Of a stretch of 64,000 nt of DNA, positions 12,540-24,614 are shown piece by piece. This DNA is from Favolaschia claudopus (lineage: Eukaryota; Basidiomycota; Agaricomycetes; Agaricales; Mycenaceae): positions 62,001-126,000 of the forward strand of contig JAWWNJ010000034.1 in NCBI GenBank assembly GCA_037176885.1, in the 5' to 3' direction. The notes below the pieces were generated by a model. It was not told the origin of the DNA and searched no databases. It was given only the letters and a program-made list of their open reading frames with translations. The position numbers and the translations under genes were made by a program. The stretch's first letter is position 1, and each line of letters begins with the position of its first letter.

Positions 12540-13520
12540 TCTTCCACGGTGGGACGCATTGCGATAGGATACGGGAAGCCTGGGATGGTAGGGTGACGAA
12601 GACAGTTGGTAACAGCCAAAACTCCTCCGCACCACACCGAGAATGCGTCTGGGACACCCGGGAGAGCAGCCGCACGACGCGGGATCCAGCCTTGAGACCG
12701 TAACCGAATCCTAGCGTCCATTCCAAACCCCTGACCCACAAATCCGCTAGTCAATCGTCGTAGCACCCTTCCCGCGGAAAATAGACACGAAAAAAGGCGC
12801 AGAGACCTCGTTGACGGGAGGACGTGTCGTGCTAGCATGCAGGACGTCGAGAGAAGCAATGCCACCACGGGGGTGCATCTGTACCACCCCAAAACAGAGC
12901 GTGGTACACGCAGAAAAGCCTCCTCGCAATACTCAGCCATCCCTATTCAATCATCGCCCGCAAAATGACCGGCACTCCCCCGCAGATCAAGCAAGGTGGA
13001 GAGCGCGAAGGACGCCCGGCCCAAGCGGCAACCATACCCTGGGAGCATCGCGCGCGGTACCCGACACGACGCCTAAGCCATCCTTCAAGGTCGCACGCCC
13101 GAGCCAGCCCACGCTAAGACAAATTCGAAGTCCCAGCACATGCGCTCCCCACCCTCCTCGACAACTTCCCAGCGCATCAGAGCCAATTGCAGGGGTGGAG
13201 AAGAAGCGTAGGAACCTCTTTCACGGTGGGACGTCTTGCGATAGGACGCAGGGAAGCCGCCCGAGAAGAGGAAACAACGGGGAAGCGAAGGGTAGGCTGA
13301 AGAGGACGGATAGAGCAGCTTGAGCTGCTCCGCATCACACTCAGAAAACGCGCGGGGCATGCGAGAGAGCCGCGTCGTGATGCAGGATCCAGCTAGAAAT
13401 TAGTCGAATGAGTCAATCCAATCCACCAGATGGCGTGGCACCAGAGACCAGACCCGGCAGACCGTCGAGTCCCGTAGAAAATAGCGAAGGAAAAGGGCAA
13501 AAAAATCTTCGATAGGAGAA
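12540..13520. repeat. Diverged tandem duplication
   Basis: Two copies of a segment of about 300 nt lie roughly 675-690 nt apart (about 12545-12830 and 13218-13520). Shared landmarks, in order, are cacggtgggacg followed by cttgcgataggac or gcattgcgatagga; ctccgcaccacaccgagaa against ctccgcatcacactcagaa; a cgggatccag / caggatccag site; and gcggaaaatag / gtagaaaatag. Divergence is substantial. The minus-strand peptides (for example AFSVWCGG and AFSECDAE) also correspond, which suggests a duplicated exon, but no full gene was found. Confidence 0.5.
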
Positions 13521-14461
13521 TGTGTTGCGAGTCGGCAATGCGATAGAATGTAAGTACTCAGAAAGCCCGGGATAAGGTGTACGGTGCGCCAGGAGGGATG
13601 TGTGTCACACCGTGTCACATCACACCAGTCACATGTGAAAATCATGACCAATTTCGCACGATTTATCGCCCCGAGTCGTCATCATCTCTGCTTTCTGCGA
13701 CGTTGACATGAGTCTTTCTTATGCATATATCACCGATAATCCGCCAGAATCACGCTCAAAGTCCCAGCCTAGCAAGCATTCTGACGCCCGCCGACATCCT
13801 ATTGAGGTTTTAGCTTCGCTTTCGAATCGTCGATGGTTTTTTCATGACAATTCAATATTTCCCGACGGAAACCTCATCGTCTTGTCATCGTCTGTCGTTC
13901 AATGTCTTCCAACATTCGAGCTCTCCTCAACGCCTCCGCTTTATTTCTCGTCATTTCACCTTGGAACCAGAGTTCTTATCTCCGCTTCCATTCTCTGCGC
14001 ATCCGCGCCATCAGCTACGTGGATCTTCGCGCACCATGTTGCAGCAACATTGCATATTCATGAATCAAATGCGTTGCGGAAGCTATGTCGGTTTTCTTCC
14101 TTGTCTGACGTCACCGGAACGAGGTACGCAAACGGGCGACTGGACGAACTCAACCACGTCTCCGCCGCGCAGGCAGTCTACTCTAAAGCAAGCACGCTAA
14201 GCTCAAGGATCAAAGCATATCCAACTCTTCCGTGTGTTCCTCGGGAGCCTGTGTGGCGCGTCTGAAGTTACTCATCGGGATTAAAAACCAGCTGTCGTCT
14301 GCACAGTTCCAGACCCACGGTGCAACGCATTCGATCCCCACGCCTCCTGCATACATCACCCACACCCACGTCATTTCGCCTCAAAAAGCACGTTTTTTTC
14401 TCTCGCTTGCTCCTCGCTCTCCTCTTGCTTGCGAACCCCCACCACCACCACCACCGCATCG
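13521..14461. other. Intergenic with one unassigned open frame
   Basis: An ATG-started frame of 185 codons runs from 13708 to 14265 on the plus strand (MSLSYAYITDNPPESRS...). It is long for this base composition but shows no family motif, signal peptide or clear helix, and a competing frame of 118 codons overlaps it. It may be chance or a lineage-specific gene. The last 200 nt are the promoter and 5' region of the Kre9-like gene. Confidence 0.25.
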
Positions 14462-15825
14462 ATGTCTCGTCTCTCGTACGTCTCGCCTTATTCTTCCTCA
14501 CCAGCGTCGGCGGCGGCCACTGACTTCAGGCTGTCTCTCGTATTACACAGTGTCTTTGCCGCTCTCGCATTCGCCGCCTCGGCCGTCGCTGTGTCGAACC
14601 TCCAGGTGCCCTCATCGGCTACCCCAGACAACAACGTCACCATAACATGGACGTCCGACTCCTCCGACCCGTACGCCTACCTTCTTCCCTCTTCCCTCTT
14701 CTCTCCTCACACCGCTCACTCACAATCTTCGAATCCGCAGATCGCCGTTAACGCTAGCCCTCTTCAGCGCAGACAACAACCAGACCTTCGTACGCCCCTC
14801 TCTCCCTCGGTCCACCGATCACCTGAAGCTAACTCCCAAAACCCCAGGCCGGCGGCCTCGCAATCGCAAACGACGTGAACGTCGGGCAGAACCAGATCAC
14901 GATTCTCTTCCCGCAGCTCGTTTCGCCGGGGTGCGTTTTTCGTTTCCTTTTCCTTGCATCTTCGTCTTCGTCTCGGTTCCTACCTTTATCTTTTCCTTCC
15001 CCCCGATGTTCCCCATCCTTCTTCGTCCATCCATCCATCCATCCGTCACGTCCTGTACCCATCCTTCCTTCCATCCATCCTTCTTTGCACGCATGCATGC
15101 GCGCTCCGCCACCGTCACCACCCTCGCGACCATCTCCCCTTTTCCCACCTCCGCTCCGCTTGATGATTCCCATGCTCCCCTCCTCCTCCGTTACCCCTCC
15201 CCCCGATTTATCCCCGACATTCATCACTTCCATTGTCTCTCTCTATTTTCATCCATCCATCTATTTCTATTTCTACTAATTCTATTCCGCCTATTTTTTC
15301 CCTTCCCATAACCTCCCCTCCTCCTCCAACTAACCAACCAACTAACACACCCCCCTCCACAGATCATACACCGTAAGCTTCCTAAGCCCCTCCAACGCAA
15401 GCGCCACCCTCGCCACGAGCCCCGCTTTCAGCGTCAACGCCGCCGCCGCCGCCGCCCCGCCCTCCTCCTCCTCTAATACTAATAGCGGGAGTCGTACCGG
15501 CTCGGGGTACGTCGCTCTCTCTCTCTCTCTCGCTCTTATCCCACATACATAAATTGACAACGCCAACAGCTCCGCAACAGCAACCTCCCCCGCCCCCGCC
15601 CCCTCCGGCCCCTCCGCCAGCCTCTCTCTCTCCTCGCTCTCCAACTCCATCAACTCCGCTGCCTCCTCCGCACTCTCGTCCGCGCAATCCGTCGCCTCCT
15701 CCGCCGCGTCGAGCCCGAGTACGGGGGCGGCGCTTTCACTGAGCCCGCCGATGAACTTGAAGGGGCTGGGGACGGCGGTGGCGGTGGTGCTGGGCGGGGT
15801 TGTCGTTGGGGCGTTGGCGCTTTGA
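14462..15825 (+). CDS. Kre9/KNH-like Ser/Thr-rich GPI-anchored surface protein
   Basis: Six exons (14462-14475, 14551-14670, 14741-14789, 14848-14930, 15363-15506, 15570-15825) give 221 residues. Exon 1 is only 14 nt and encodes MSRLS. Joined to exon 2 it makes a clean signal peptide (MSRLSVFAALAFAASAVAVS), which decides this splice choice. A Kre9/KNH N-terminal Ig-like domain follows: NLQVPSSATPDNNVTITWTS, LTLALFSADNNQTF, GLAIANDVNVGQNQITI and SYTVSFLSPSNASATLATSP. Then come a Ser/Ala/Pro-rich stalk and a C-terminal hydrophobic tail (LGTAVAVVLGGVVVGALAL) fitting GPI attachment. Family members sit in the cell wall or membrane, and yeast Kre9/Knh1 affect beta-1,6-glucan. The fourth intron is unusually long (432 nt) and holds a tetranucleotide repeat. 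Confidence 0.85.
15026..15080 (+). repeat. (CATC)n / pyrimidine-rich microsatellite
   Basis: Runs of ccatccatcc repeat units and related ccttcctt tracts lie inside the 432-nt intron of the Kre9-like gene. The whole intron is strongly pyrimidine-rich on the plus strand. It is likely to vary in length between strains. Confidence 0.75.
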
Positions 15826-16129
15826 GATTTGGTTTCTTAACTCGGCGCTTGACCTCCCCACGCTTGATGAGGTCAAGTTATCCTTGATGTCGTTGTGTTG
15901 GGGTAGTGGTGGCGTTTTCTTGCCTCTAGACGGACCCTATGTAATAGCGAAATTCAAACGGACAATTCATCCACGTACATACCCAAAAACTCTCCGCATC
16001 ATTCTACTTACAATTCATCGCATGCATGCACGCTTTTACCTTCTCGTACCGTACTATAGTGTATGTTCTGTATATATGTAGCTACTTACATACGCACGTT
16101 CTTGTTGTCTGAATAGCACATCGCTTGGT
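15826..16129. other. Convergent intergenic region
   Basis: About 300 nt between the 3' ends of the Kre9-like gene and the minus-strand F-box gene. It is AT-richer than the genes and contains repeated tacata/catgcatg motifs near 16020-16100. No gene seen. Confidence 0.5.
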
Positions 16130-17567
16130 TTACCTTGAAGTTGTAGATCCCATACGAGTAGGACTGGCTGCAACAAAGCAACCGACCTGTACGCGAAAGA
16201 TGGTTGCGCGAGTCATAACGCGTTCGTGAGATCCTACACCAAAACCCGTGAAGTCAGGGAAGATAAATCTGGAAGGGAAAGACCTCACCTTCCACCATAG
16301 AAACTGACCATGATATCCGGTATATGGAATCACTTGCACCTGAGACAGATCACAAAACTCCTCGTAATTGAAGGGTCCTCTGAAAAAGTGAAAGGCTTAC
16401 CATATTCCTCGCCACCATCCCCGGAAACAACATCTCCAACTCCCCATCATGAGTAAACTCTACCCCCAACGCAACAGCAGGAAGCGGATCCATCGGTACA
16501 GAAGATAGAATATTGTCCAGATCGTGGCATATTGTGATATAACTATTATCCCGATCTCGACGAACGGTAGTACTCAGCTGGAGATCGAAGAATATGGTGA
16601 TCGCTCGAATGCGGTGTGACGAGTTGATGGTACGAAGAGTCGTCAGAATTGTCGGTGGGACGGTGTTGAGAGAGATGTGAAGATTCGATAAATGTGGGAG
16701 GAGGGAGAGGTCGACTGCAGGTAGTCCGCGCGAGATCTATGCACGCACGTTGAGTCATTATTATTTCGGAAGAAACGAGAGGGTGATGAAGACATAACTT
16801 ACCAAACCCCAGAGCTCGAGAACCCGAATATTTTGAGTGGGAAGTATGCTCCATGGGACAAAATTCCCGCCACGAACGGCGAAGGCTGTCAGTTGAGAGA
16901 GATCGAATGGATAAAGATTGAAGCTGCCCTCTGGGGGCGCCGAATTGTCATCCTCGTCATCCGCATAGTACCAGCACTTCAACGCAAGCGACTTGAGTGG
17001 CGCAATTGCTGGCAGACGCACATCCTGCGCATCCCCGAATTCCGCACCGCAATACAACTCCAAGTGCTGTATGGTCGGGGAACAACGCTGAAACGCACGT
17101 ATTAAGGACGGAGACGGCCATACGCGTCGCAAATCCAGCTTCAAACGACGCAGCGACGATTGAGCCAACAGTTTCGCGTATGAGTCACGGAACTCTTCCG
17201 GATCTCGGCGCGATAGCTCAATCTCCAGGTTCTCGAGGTTCGCGAATTCTATCCCGTCTATCGATTCAGGCCAGCCTCTTGCGGCGACCGAGCCGCTACT
17301 GAGTGCCCAGAGACGGAGTTCTCGTACATAGAGCGCGAGACTGGGATTGGTTTTCAATGTTTTGTAGAGCAAGTCGGCTTGCTCCCCTGCGAACCCGCAC
17401 TGGAGATCTAGGTCCTGCGGAGCGCGGAACAGCCGGGATTGCGCGGGTACTACCCAAGCGCGGGCGACGAGGGCGCACGAGAGGAGGTCTGGGGGATTCG
17501 AGACAAAGCTGATGGCGCAATCGAGAAGCTCCTGGATTTCTAGTGGATTTTGCGGCTCAGAGGCCAT
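16130..17567 (-). CDS. F-box protein (paralogue family, member 1)
   Basis: Four exons on the minus strand (17567-16803, 16736-16401, 16339-16289, 16186-16130), 402 residues. The start is the ATG of MASEPQNPLEIQELLD; an earlier in-frame TTG is not used. Residues 8-50 are an F-box-like segment (LEIQELLDCAISFV, DLLSCALVARAWVVPAQSRL). A region of irregular leucine-rich character follows (LENLEIELS, LRRLKLDL, IQHLELYCG, LKSLALKCW, LTAFAVRGG). The conserved C-terminal motif VIPYTGYHGQFLWW also occurs in the two F-box genes at 32-35 kb. F-box proteins link substrates to SCF ubiquitin ligases; the substrate is unknown. The intron before the VIPYTGYHG exon has a normal GTAAGC donor, unlike its two paralogues. 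Confidence 0.85.
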
Positions 17568-17796
17568 GGAAGTTGAGAGCAAGAGACGAGAAAGTGGTGG
17601 GAAAGATCACAAAATGATGCCATCGCTGATTTGCGGGCCCTTCCGGTCTCACGTAACGTTTTGAACATCGAGCGCTCGAGTCTCGAGCTGGATGGTAAAG
17701 ATGAGAGAGAAAATGACGAGATAAGATTGTTATTGGAAAACTGAGATAATCTATGTGGTTTGTGAATTTTCAAATTTTTCCACTCACTGACCTTGA

Positions 17797-19916
17797 TCAG
17801 ATTCCAAATCGCCCCAACTCTCTCAAAACAGCAACCTGATTGAAATAATCAGTCTGCTCCCTCTGCCTCGTGTCCGCCTGAACTCCGATATTTCCCTCAG
17901 CCAAACGCAGCACCTGTTTTTTGTCCGCGCAATACCTTGGCCACGACTTCCCCGGATCCCCGCCAGCGACGAAAGAGATCCAGTAATCTTGAAAGGTGGT
18001 GAGCAGTTGGTCATCCTCCTTGATAGGCGGGAATCCCATGTTTAGATAGTGGAGATCGACAGAGTGAAAAGCTAGTCAAAGAGTGTTCAATTATCATCGA
18101 CATCAATCATCGAATATAATACTTCAGAACAATGGAGAAAAAAACTCACCACCGAGGAACGACGGCAGATTGGGAGGCTCCTGATCGAATTCGTACGCCC
18201 ATAAATTGCGTTTAGGTGTCTTTGCCGCGAGTGCTGACTCGAGGAAAAGCCGCTGAGGGGCGAGACCGGCATAATCCGTCACGAGCTGCGCCGCGCGATT
18301 GTATAGACTGCTATTCGAGAGATTGTCGGGGACGTCGGCATATAACGAGAGAATCTTGTCAATCGTCCCTTGTGAGACATTGTGAGAGTTGGTGGCCTGG
18401 CCGGAAACGAGGGCACTGAGGTACATATCTTGAACGGCGGCGGAAGGTTGCGGATCGAGTTCGAGGAAAGTGGTGTTGATCAGCCTTTGAATATATCATC
18501 TCAGCTGGGATCGAGCAAACAAACAGAGCTTATGAATGAATAGACGAATCAACTCACAGATTCCCTTCATTGCGAGTTGTCCCCGTCATAACAGGAACGT
18601 CCAAGAAATCCCCGCGCAAAAACTTGTTGATTGGGAATTCTTCTATCAAGGATCCCTCCCCACCCTTACAAGGCACCCACATGTGAAAGTTCCCAACATC
18701 ATAGATCTTATTTGCCAACGGCCAGAATTTCTGTCATCGCACGAATCAACAAAAATATAGAATTCCGATGAAATACTCACATCGAAAGGCATATTCTGCA
18801 TACACTCAAACGACCCTTTCCCAGTTCCACAACTAGTGAAATTACCTAATAGATCGTACGCACCCCCTGGGCGATCGTGGTAAGTGCAATTAATCCGGTG
18901 TGGTCCCCGCCAAAAGGCCTCCGGATGCGGCGATAGCTCTATGGAACGTGTGCCGAGAGTCGGGGTAGAACAAGTGAGTGTGGACGCTCAAAGCACCTTT
19001 TCAAGCCCACAATGCATCAGCCCGCCTGCGAAAAATTGCCACACGAGAAAAATAAGTGAAACATATCAGCAGATTCCCCCGAAATCGTAACGCGCGAACC
19101 GTCGCCTCCGAAAGCAGCTGCATTGTCCTGAATCCAACGCAGAGCAGCTCGTTGATCGTGGTATCCTACATTGGAAGATGTGGCGGGGACTTGGGCACCT
19201 CCGATCTGTAGAGATGAGATTGAACATTATCAAGCTTTTGAAATTAATTGAAAGATTGCATGCAGCACTCACGAAGCCAAGGAATCCAAGACGATAGTTG
19301 ATCGAGATGTAAATGATGGGTTTCTTTGTGGCAACACTTCGGCGAACGAGAGAAGTGCCGTCCCACTCCGAGCCCGCGCCAGTCGATAATCCACCGCCCT
19401 TGAAAGAGATATAAAAAATACGATGTGCACAGTTTCAAAGCGCACATACATGGATGTAAACCAAGATCGGAAATTTCTGGGAACTAAAGGTTCCATTGTC
19501 GATCTGAGATGGACGCCAGATCTAAGTAAATGATACTCTCAAAAGTCAACTTCCACGCGGAATAGCAAATCGCCGACATTAAGAAAGAGACAATCCTCCG
19601 TCGAATTCCTCCCTTGAATCGGCGGCCCGTAAGGCACACCGGCAACAACCAGAGGAGGAGCCTGCGCGCAGTCATCGCCGAACTCGAGAGCACTTAGTCT
19701 TTCCTTCGGCGCTTTCGAAATCGGCGTCGCCTGAGTGAAACGCTTAGGAGGAGCGGCGTAACGAATTCCCCTGAACACCTCCGCCCCATTTGCTGCGTCG
19801 TAGAATCCAACATAGGTGCCGGAGGAGGTGTTTATGACTGGAGAAGTCGAGGAGGATACGAGAATAGCACTCAATGAGATCGCAAGAAAGAGCGAAAGTG
19901 AGAACGGGAATAGCAT
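17797..19916 (-). CDS. Type-B carboxylesterase/lipase, probably damaged
   Basis: Minus-strand, about eight exons, expected near 550 residues. The ATG at 19916 opens a signal peptide ([19 protein letters not shown]), so the protein is probably secreted. Family motifs run in order: [77 protein letters not shown] (nucleophile elbow), [42 protein letters not shown] and, near the end, [13 protein letters not shown]. It would hydrolyse carboxylic esters. Two problems stand out. The donor needed straight after the GESAG elbow reads ATATGT instead of GTATGT (near 19058). And the frame shifts by one after AASGG (about 18895-18915), where no GT donor exists to explain it. Either may be an assembly error; together they suggest a pseudogene. 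Confidence 0.75.
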
Positions 19917-20359
19917 TTGAAGGAAAATGAACCTATGTGTTTTCGAGCCGCGGGTTTTAAACGCGGAGAAAGAGTCACGCACTGGTACAGTCAGCCACGG
20001 AATTCAGCATCACGGTGGTTCTCCGTCGTGGCTGGGTAATTATTCATTATTCCAATAGGGGTGCAATGGACTCTGTGCGAACCTCACAGAGCGGTTTTGG
20101 GGCCATTAGCAGCAGTAGATCGGGAGGCAAGACAGAGAAGCGGACGGCATCCGTACCTGCGCTACGTTTGCATTGTTTTTGTACTCGAACCGGAAGACCT
20201 CGGCGCCGAAAAGCGAGTTTATAAGTAGAGCAAGAAGTTACTTTCAACGACAGTCCATGAGCTGTATCGAATCTAATATCTAGCAAAATTCATCATTTAC
20301 TTCAACTTTTATCAGTCTATGATTTCGATGAGCAAGTTCGGGATGGATATTCTCAAAAA
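19917..20359. other. Intergenic, no gene
   Basis: About 440 nt between the esterase start and the ABC transporter stop, both on the minus strand. It should hold the esterase promoter. No clear TATA element or small gene was seen. Confidence 0.45.
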
Positions 20360-23069
20360 TTAAACAATCACCTCGGATTCCGTAAATGCTTGTGCTTGGA
20401 CATTATAAAGGCTGGCATACTCTCCATCGCGAGCCATAAGATCCTTGTGAGTCCCTGACTCCACCACTTTACCCTCCTTCATACATCTAAAATCGGATAT
20501 CATTAGTGAGGTGTAGAGAAGTTGAATGAACGCGGAGAACGCACAAGATGATGTCCGCATATTTTGTGAGATGGCCGAATCGATGGGTAACGAAGATCAT
20601 GGTCTTCCCTTCACCTGTTTCACGCAAACGCTCGAAGAGTTCGAACTCGCCGCGAGGATCGAGAGCACTCGACGGCTCATCAACACATAATAGTTTGATC
20701 TTCTTGGTTTGAAATCGCATGAAGGTCCGTGATCTTGTATCAGGTTAGTTTGAATCCGACACATACAGAATAAATCACTCACGCAACAAGCCGTTGTTTC
20801 TCCCCACCTTGATAGATCACAAATTAGCATAGAATATTTTGACAATCGAAGTGGGTAAAAAGACGGACCAGAAACCTCCGTCTTTTTCTCCAACTTCGTC
20901 AACACCCCTTTCAACGTCTTATGCTTCTCATCATCCAACTGATACCCAAACGCCGTCGTGATCGGCTCCAACATCGTCTCCGCCCCGTCCTTCAACTTAT
21001 CCAACAACTCCACCGCACCCCCATCCCTCGCTGCCTGCATAACCATCTCCACATCCCTCACCTTCTCCGGATACCCAAGCCCGATATTCTCAGCGAGCGT
21101 CAAAGGGAAGAGTTTGTGTTCCTGCGTGAGCGTCGCTTGCGCCTGTCTGAGATCCGCCATACGGTATTGTTGGATGGGTATGCCGTCGATGAGGACTTGA
21201 CCGCCGTCGTCTGAGACGTCGTACATGCGGTTGAGGAGTTTGATGATGGTGGATTTGCCGCTTCCGTTAGCGCCGACAATGACGACGAGGGAGCCTGCGG
21301 GGATGCGAAGGGAGATCTCTTTGAGTGCCGCCTCTTTGGATTTTTCGCCCGGGTAAGCGAAGGTAACATTTCTGGAATGATATCGGGGTGAGATTCGACA
21401 TACGAGGAGATACGGTGAGAGACTTGCCGAAGTTCAATGTCCATGCCTCTTGAGACTTCGAATTCGGCATCCGGACGCGGATAAGGAAGATCCCCATCGA
21501 CGATTTGATTCTTGATACTCCCAGCCTCAAACAGGATCTTGATGTCCGTGAAGCACTTCCCAACTCTCGAAAAGTCCCAAAACAGCGTTTGCAGCGAGTA
21601 ATTCAGGCTTGAGGAGTATTGTTGCAGAATGGCGATCGACGTCATGGAAAATCGCGCAGGTGCAAGGAGCGCATTGAGAGCCCAGTACATCTAAATCAAC
21701 TCCGAAATGAAGGCAAGCTCTGAGAAATTTGATTTTGAATACTCACTGTCGGCAGAGCCCCAGCCCACTCGCCGAGAACTTGATTCAGTGGCGAGGACTC
21801 GATAGCATATAGAGCCCATGAATTTTGGCAGCCAACAGAACCAAGAGCATCTCTTGCACGATGGTATTCTGTATTCACTCCGTCAGTGATTCTATGAACG
21901 CGAGCAGTTCAGCGTAGACGTACCTTCCGTAATCCATCCGACAATCCCGCTTGCAATGATATCTCCTCGAAAACGTGATTGTCCCATGCTCTCTAGAGAT
22001 TGAAGCCGCAGATAAGACTTATTGTCCGAATACGCCACGTGTGCTGTAGAGCGCCAAATAACATACGGAGATTCAGAAGAGAACGGAAAGATTTTCGCAA
22101 AAATAGCTCACGTTTCAGCCAAAGCGTCTTTTCGCTAACCAACGTCATCACAGGCCGCACCAGCGCTATCAGCGTAAACAAAAAACCCGCATTCCGTTGT
22201 TGCGATATATAGATTAGCTGGCTGATGAGTCCAAAAAGGCGCATGAATGCATCACAAAGCCCTTCAAAGGAGTTCCACGCATAATAGGCTGAGGCTTGCG
22301 ATCGATTGTTGCTATCTACGCGATCGTTGAATTTGTCAAATGACACTAACACGATGTTGGAAGGAGGGAACGCACCTGCGGCAGTGGGCATATCGAGCCG
22401 CAGTTTTGCTACATGGAAATAATTGGCATCCCGTACGTCGCAGAAGAGACGAGAATACATACCTCGCAGCAGATAGTCATCAAAGTGCATGGAGACGCTG
22501 TTCTCAAGGATTGGTGAAACGTAGGCGCTACGTTTGAATTGAGATGAGGTTCGGGGCCGCAAAGTCAAAGTGAAGACTCACCGCCCCCAGCGCGCAGTAG
22601 CGTTCAAAGTGACACATATCAAATGCGCAACGAGCGCCTGGAGTAGGGCGGAGGCGTCTGGCCGGCCTTCAGTCATTCCGACTTCAATCTGTATTTCAAG
22701 GTTGTCAACACAGTCAAGGTAGCAAGAAGAACGACGCACGATGCGCAACAGTCGGCTGGAGACATACAAACTCACAACAGATTCCATCTCACCCCACAAC
22801 TTCAACGCAACGAAGAGGAGAACGAGGTGAGGATTGAGATCGTAAACTTGACGGAAAAAGCCTTGGACGACGGGATAAGCTAGAAAGATCGCATTCCACT
22901 TCTGCTTGGTCGACGAGACAATATTGCCGGAGACAATCTCATTTGGCAATAGAACACTCCACACCCCGAGATTCAAGGTAGTGTACGCGTCCTTCTCGTT
23001 CTCCGAACCTTTCCACGTGTCATTCTTTTCATTCTCGGAGAGGAGAGGCTTTTCGGAGGGAGCACCCAT
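20360..23069 (-). CDS. Half-size ABC transporter (TMD-NBD)
   Basis: Minus strand, roughly ten exons, ATG at 23069 (MGAPSEKPLLSENEK), chosen over an upstream TTG. The N-terminal two thirds form one membrane domain (hydrophobic pieces such as LLQALVAHLICVTLN and NAGFLFTLIALVRPVMTLV). The nucleotide-binding domain is complete: Walker A GANGSGKST, Q-loop TLTQEHKLFPLT, signature SGGEKQRL (split by an intron), Walker B IKLLCVDEPSSALDP, and H-loop FVTHRFG. One TMD plus one NBD means a half transporter that should work as a dimer. Substrate and location are unknown; I see no mitochondrial presequence. It resembles ABC proteins common in Agaricomycetes. The nearby esterase and P450s do not prove a shared pathway. 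Confidence 0.85.
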
Positions 23070-23121
23070 GAGTGTAGGAGGCAGGTAGTCGAAAGGCAAG
23101 CTCGTGCTTGGGCGCGACCCT

Positions 23122-23127
23122 TATATA
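23122..23127 (-). promoter_or_regulatory. Possible TATA box of the ABC transporter gene
   Basis: The string ttatatag lies about 53 nt upstream of the ABC transporter ATG, a plausible core-promoter position. Supported by motif and distance only. Confidence 0.35.
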
Positions 23128-24580
23128 GAGCTGTGATCCGAGTTGGCTGTGCGGCAAATCGAATCAGATTCTCTCAGTTTTAACCTTTGACTGCGACATA
23201 CCGGAGAACAAGGCCGGTCAAAACGACGCATGGTCTTTACAGCTCCCGCTCGGTACAGTGATTATTAATGAACAAGCCGCCGTCGAGACCAACAGCGCGC
23301 GCTAGAAGGAGACATCGAAGTTACTTTTCTGGGGATGTCGCTTGACTCATGGGCGCCTACCTTGTGCCTCGGGGTATTCCTCGTTCCGATTTGATAGGCG
23401 TTGGCGGTGTCGGGCAATATCGAAGACAACGGCGCAGCGAGGCAGACAACGAGGACACTGTATAAGCATTTTGAATTGGGCTTGGTTATCGCTCGACTCG
23501 GCCCAGGAGAGAGTGTAGAGTGCATTACTCTTACTCGGACGAACGCGGAGACAGCGAAGCTTTGCCACAGAAGGTGTCAGAGAGCTGTCGGCCAAGATCA
23601 GCGCAAGATAATCAGTAGATAAGCAATCTGTATGCTCTTGTTGGCCTGCAGTGCTTTGATCCTTGCTTGATCCTTGCACAACCGCTTGATCCCAGCCGAT
23701 TCTAGAGCGTTACAGGTCTGGGACCATCGTCGAATTAAGCGCTCAAGTGACGTGGACATCTGCTGATGACCCCGAACGCGTCTTGCTTCCTTCCACCATC
23801 ATCGTCGACCATCCATCGACGGCGGCGACCCTGCTCGGTATTCAAATGCTGAAACAACCCTTCTACAATGCTCATACACGCGTTTTGACGCGCTTTTTGT
23901 AATTGGATCGGCATCGCGCAAAATCAGCTCAACAACGGCATCCGCACCGCATGTGAGACTGGACGCGTCTTCTGCATTCAAAGCATCTATGAGCACTGGC
24001 AGCCGACTTCGCAAAGGGTGATGTTAGCAGATCCACAACGCGTTGTGGCGGTCATAGGCGCGACCTTACATTGCACTCAAGACAACCTTGGGCAGGAAGG
24101 GAATGCAGTGGGCCCTGGTGCGTCAATGACTGTAGTGGCTCGAATAGTGTACGTTTGATTTGTTTAACTGATGCTCAATTTGAAGATGAGGCGACAACAC
24201 CTCGCTATCAAGCACCCGGCTCTTCTTTAATTCGCTCTCAACGGTGCTTTACATCGATGTAGAACGCCCCAGCCGATATGCGCGTGTTCCCCAGGCGCGC
24301 TTCGCAGCTGACCAACCCGCTCCCGCCCGCAGACGATTCTCGCTGCGGCTGTAAGGGTATGTATCAGAGTTTTACACGTTACTATTCTCTACACTGACGC
24401 CTGTGGATTACGCGTAGGCCGAAACCTTGTCCATCGCATCTCGTCCTGCTCGGCGTCAAACGCGGATGATGCAGGCTGAATCGTCCCTATGAGTGCAATT
24501 CAATATTTTTACGACCAGAATCTGATCATGAGATACCTCAAAGGACAGCGGCACTGCGAAACTTCACCGCCCACACTTTT
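23128..24580. other. Gene-poor region
   Basis: Short frames on both strands of up to 110 codons, none recognised. It contains the left arm of a 23-nt inverted repeat (23517-23539). The base composition and lack of splice-linked frames suggest intergenic or decayed DNA. Confidence 0.4.
23517..23539 (+). repeat. Left arm of distant inverted repeat
   Basis: A 23-nt sequence beginning agagtgcattactc is found again as its exact reverse complement at 27277-27299. The two arms enclose about 3.7 kb without a recognisable gene. Flanking similarity is weak and imperfect (both sides have a cccaggagagan string). Confidence 0.6.
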
Positions 24581-24614
24581 TTTCAGTGTCGATGTATACA
24601 ACAAGGTGCATCTC

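Noticed and set aside
14462..14878. Unspliced reading of the start of the Kre9-like gene
   Set aside because: Reading through the first intron gives a poor N-terminus; splicing 14475 to 14551 gives a textbook signal peptide and keeps the frame.
14829..15233. Antisense frames opposite the Kre9-like gene's long intron
   Set aside because: Products of the pyrimidine-rich intron (poly-Gly/Asp/Arg repeats), typical low-complexity artefacts.
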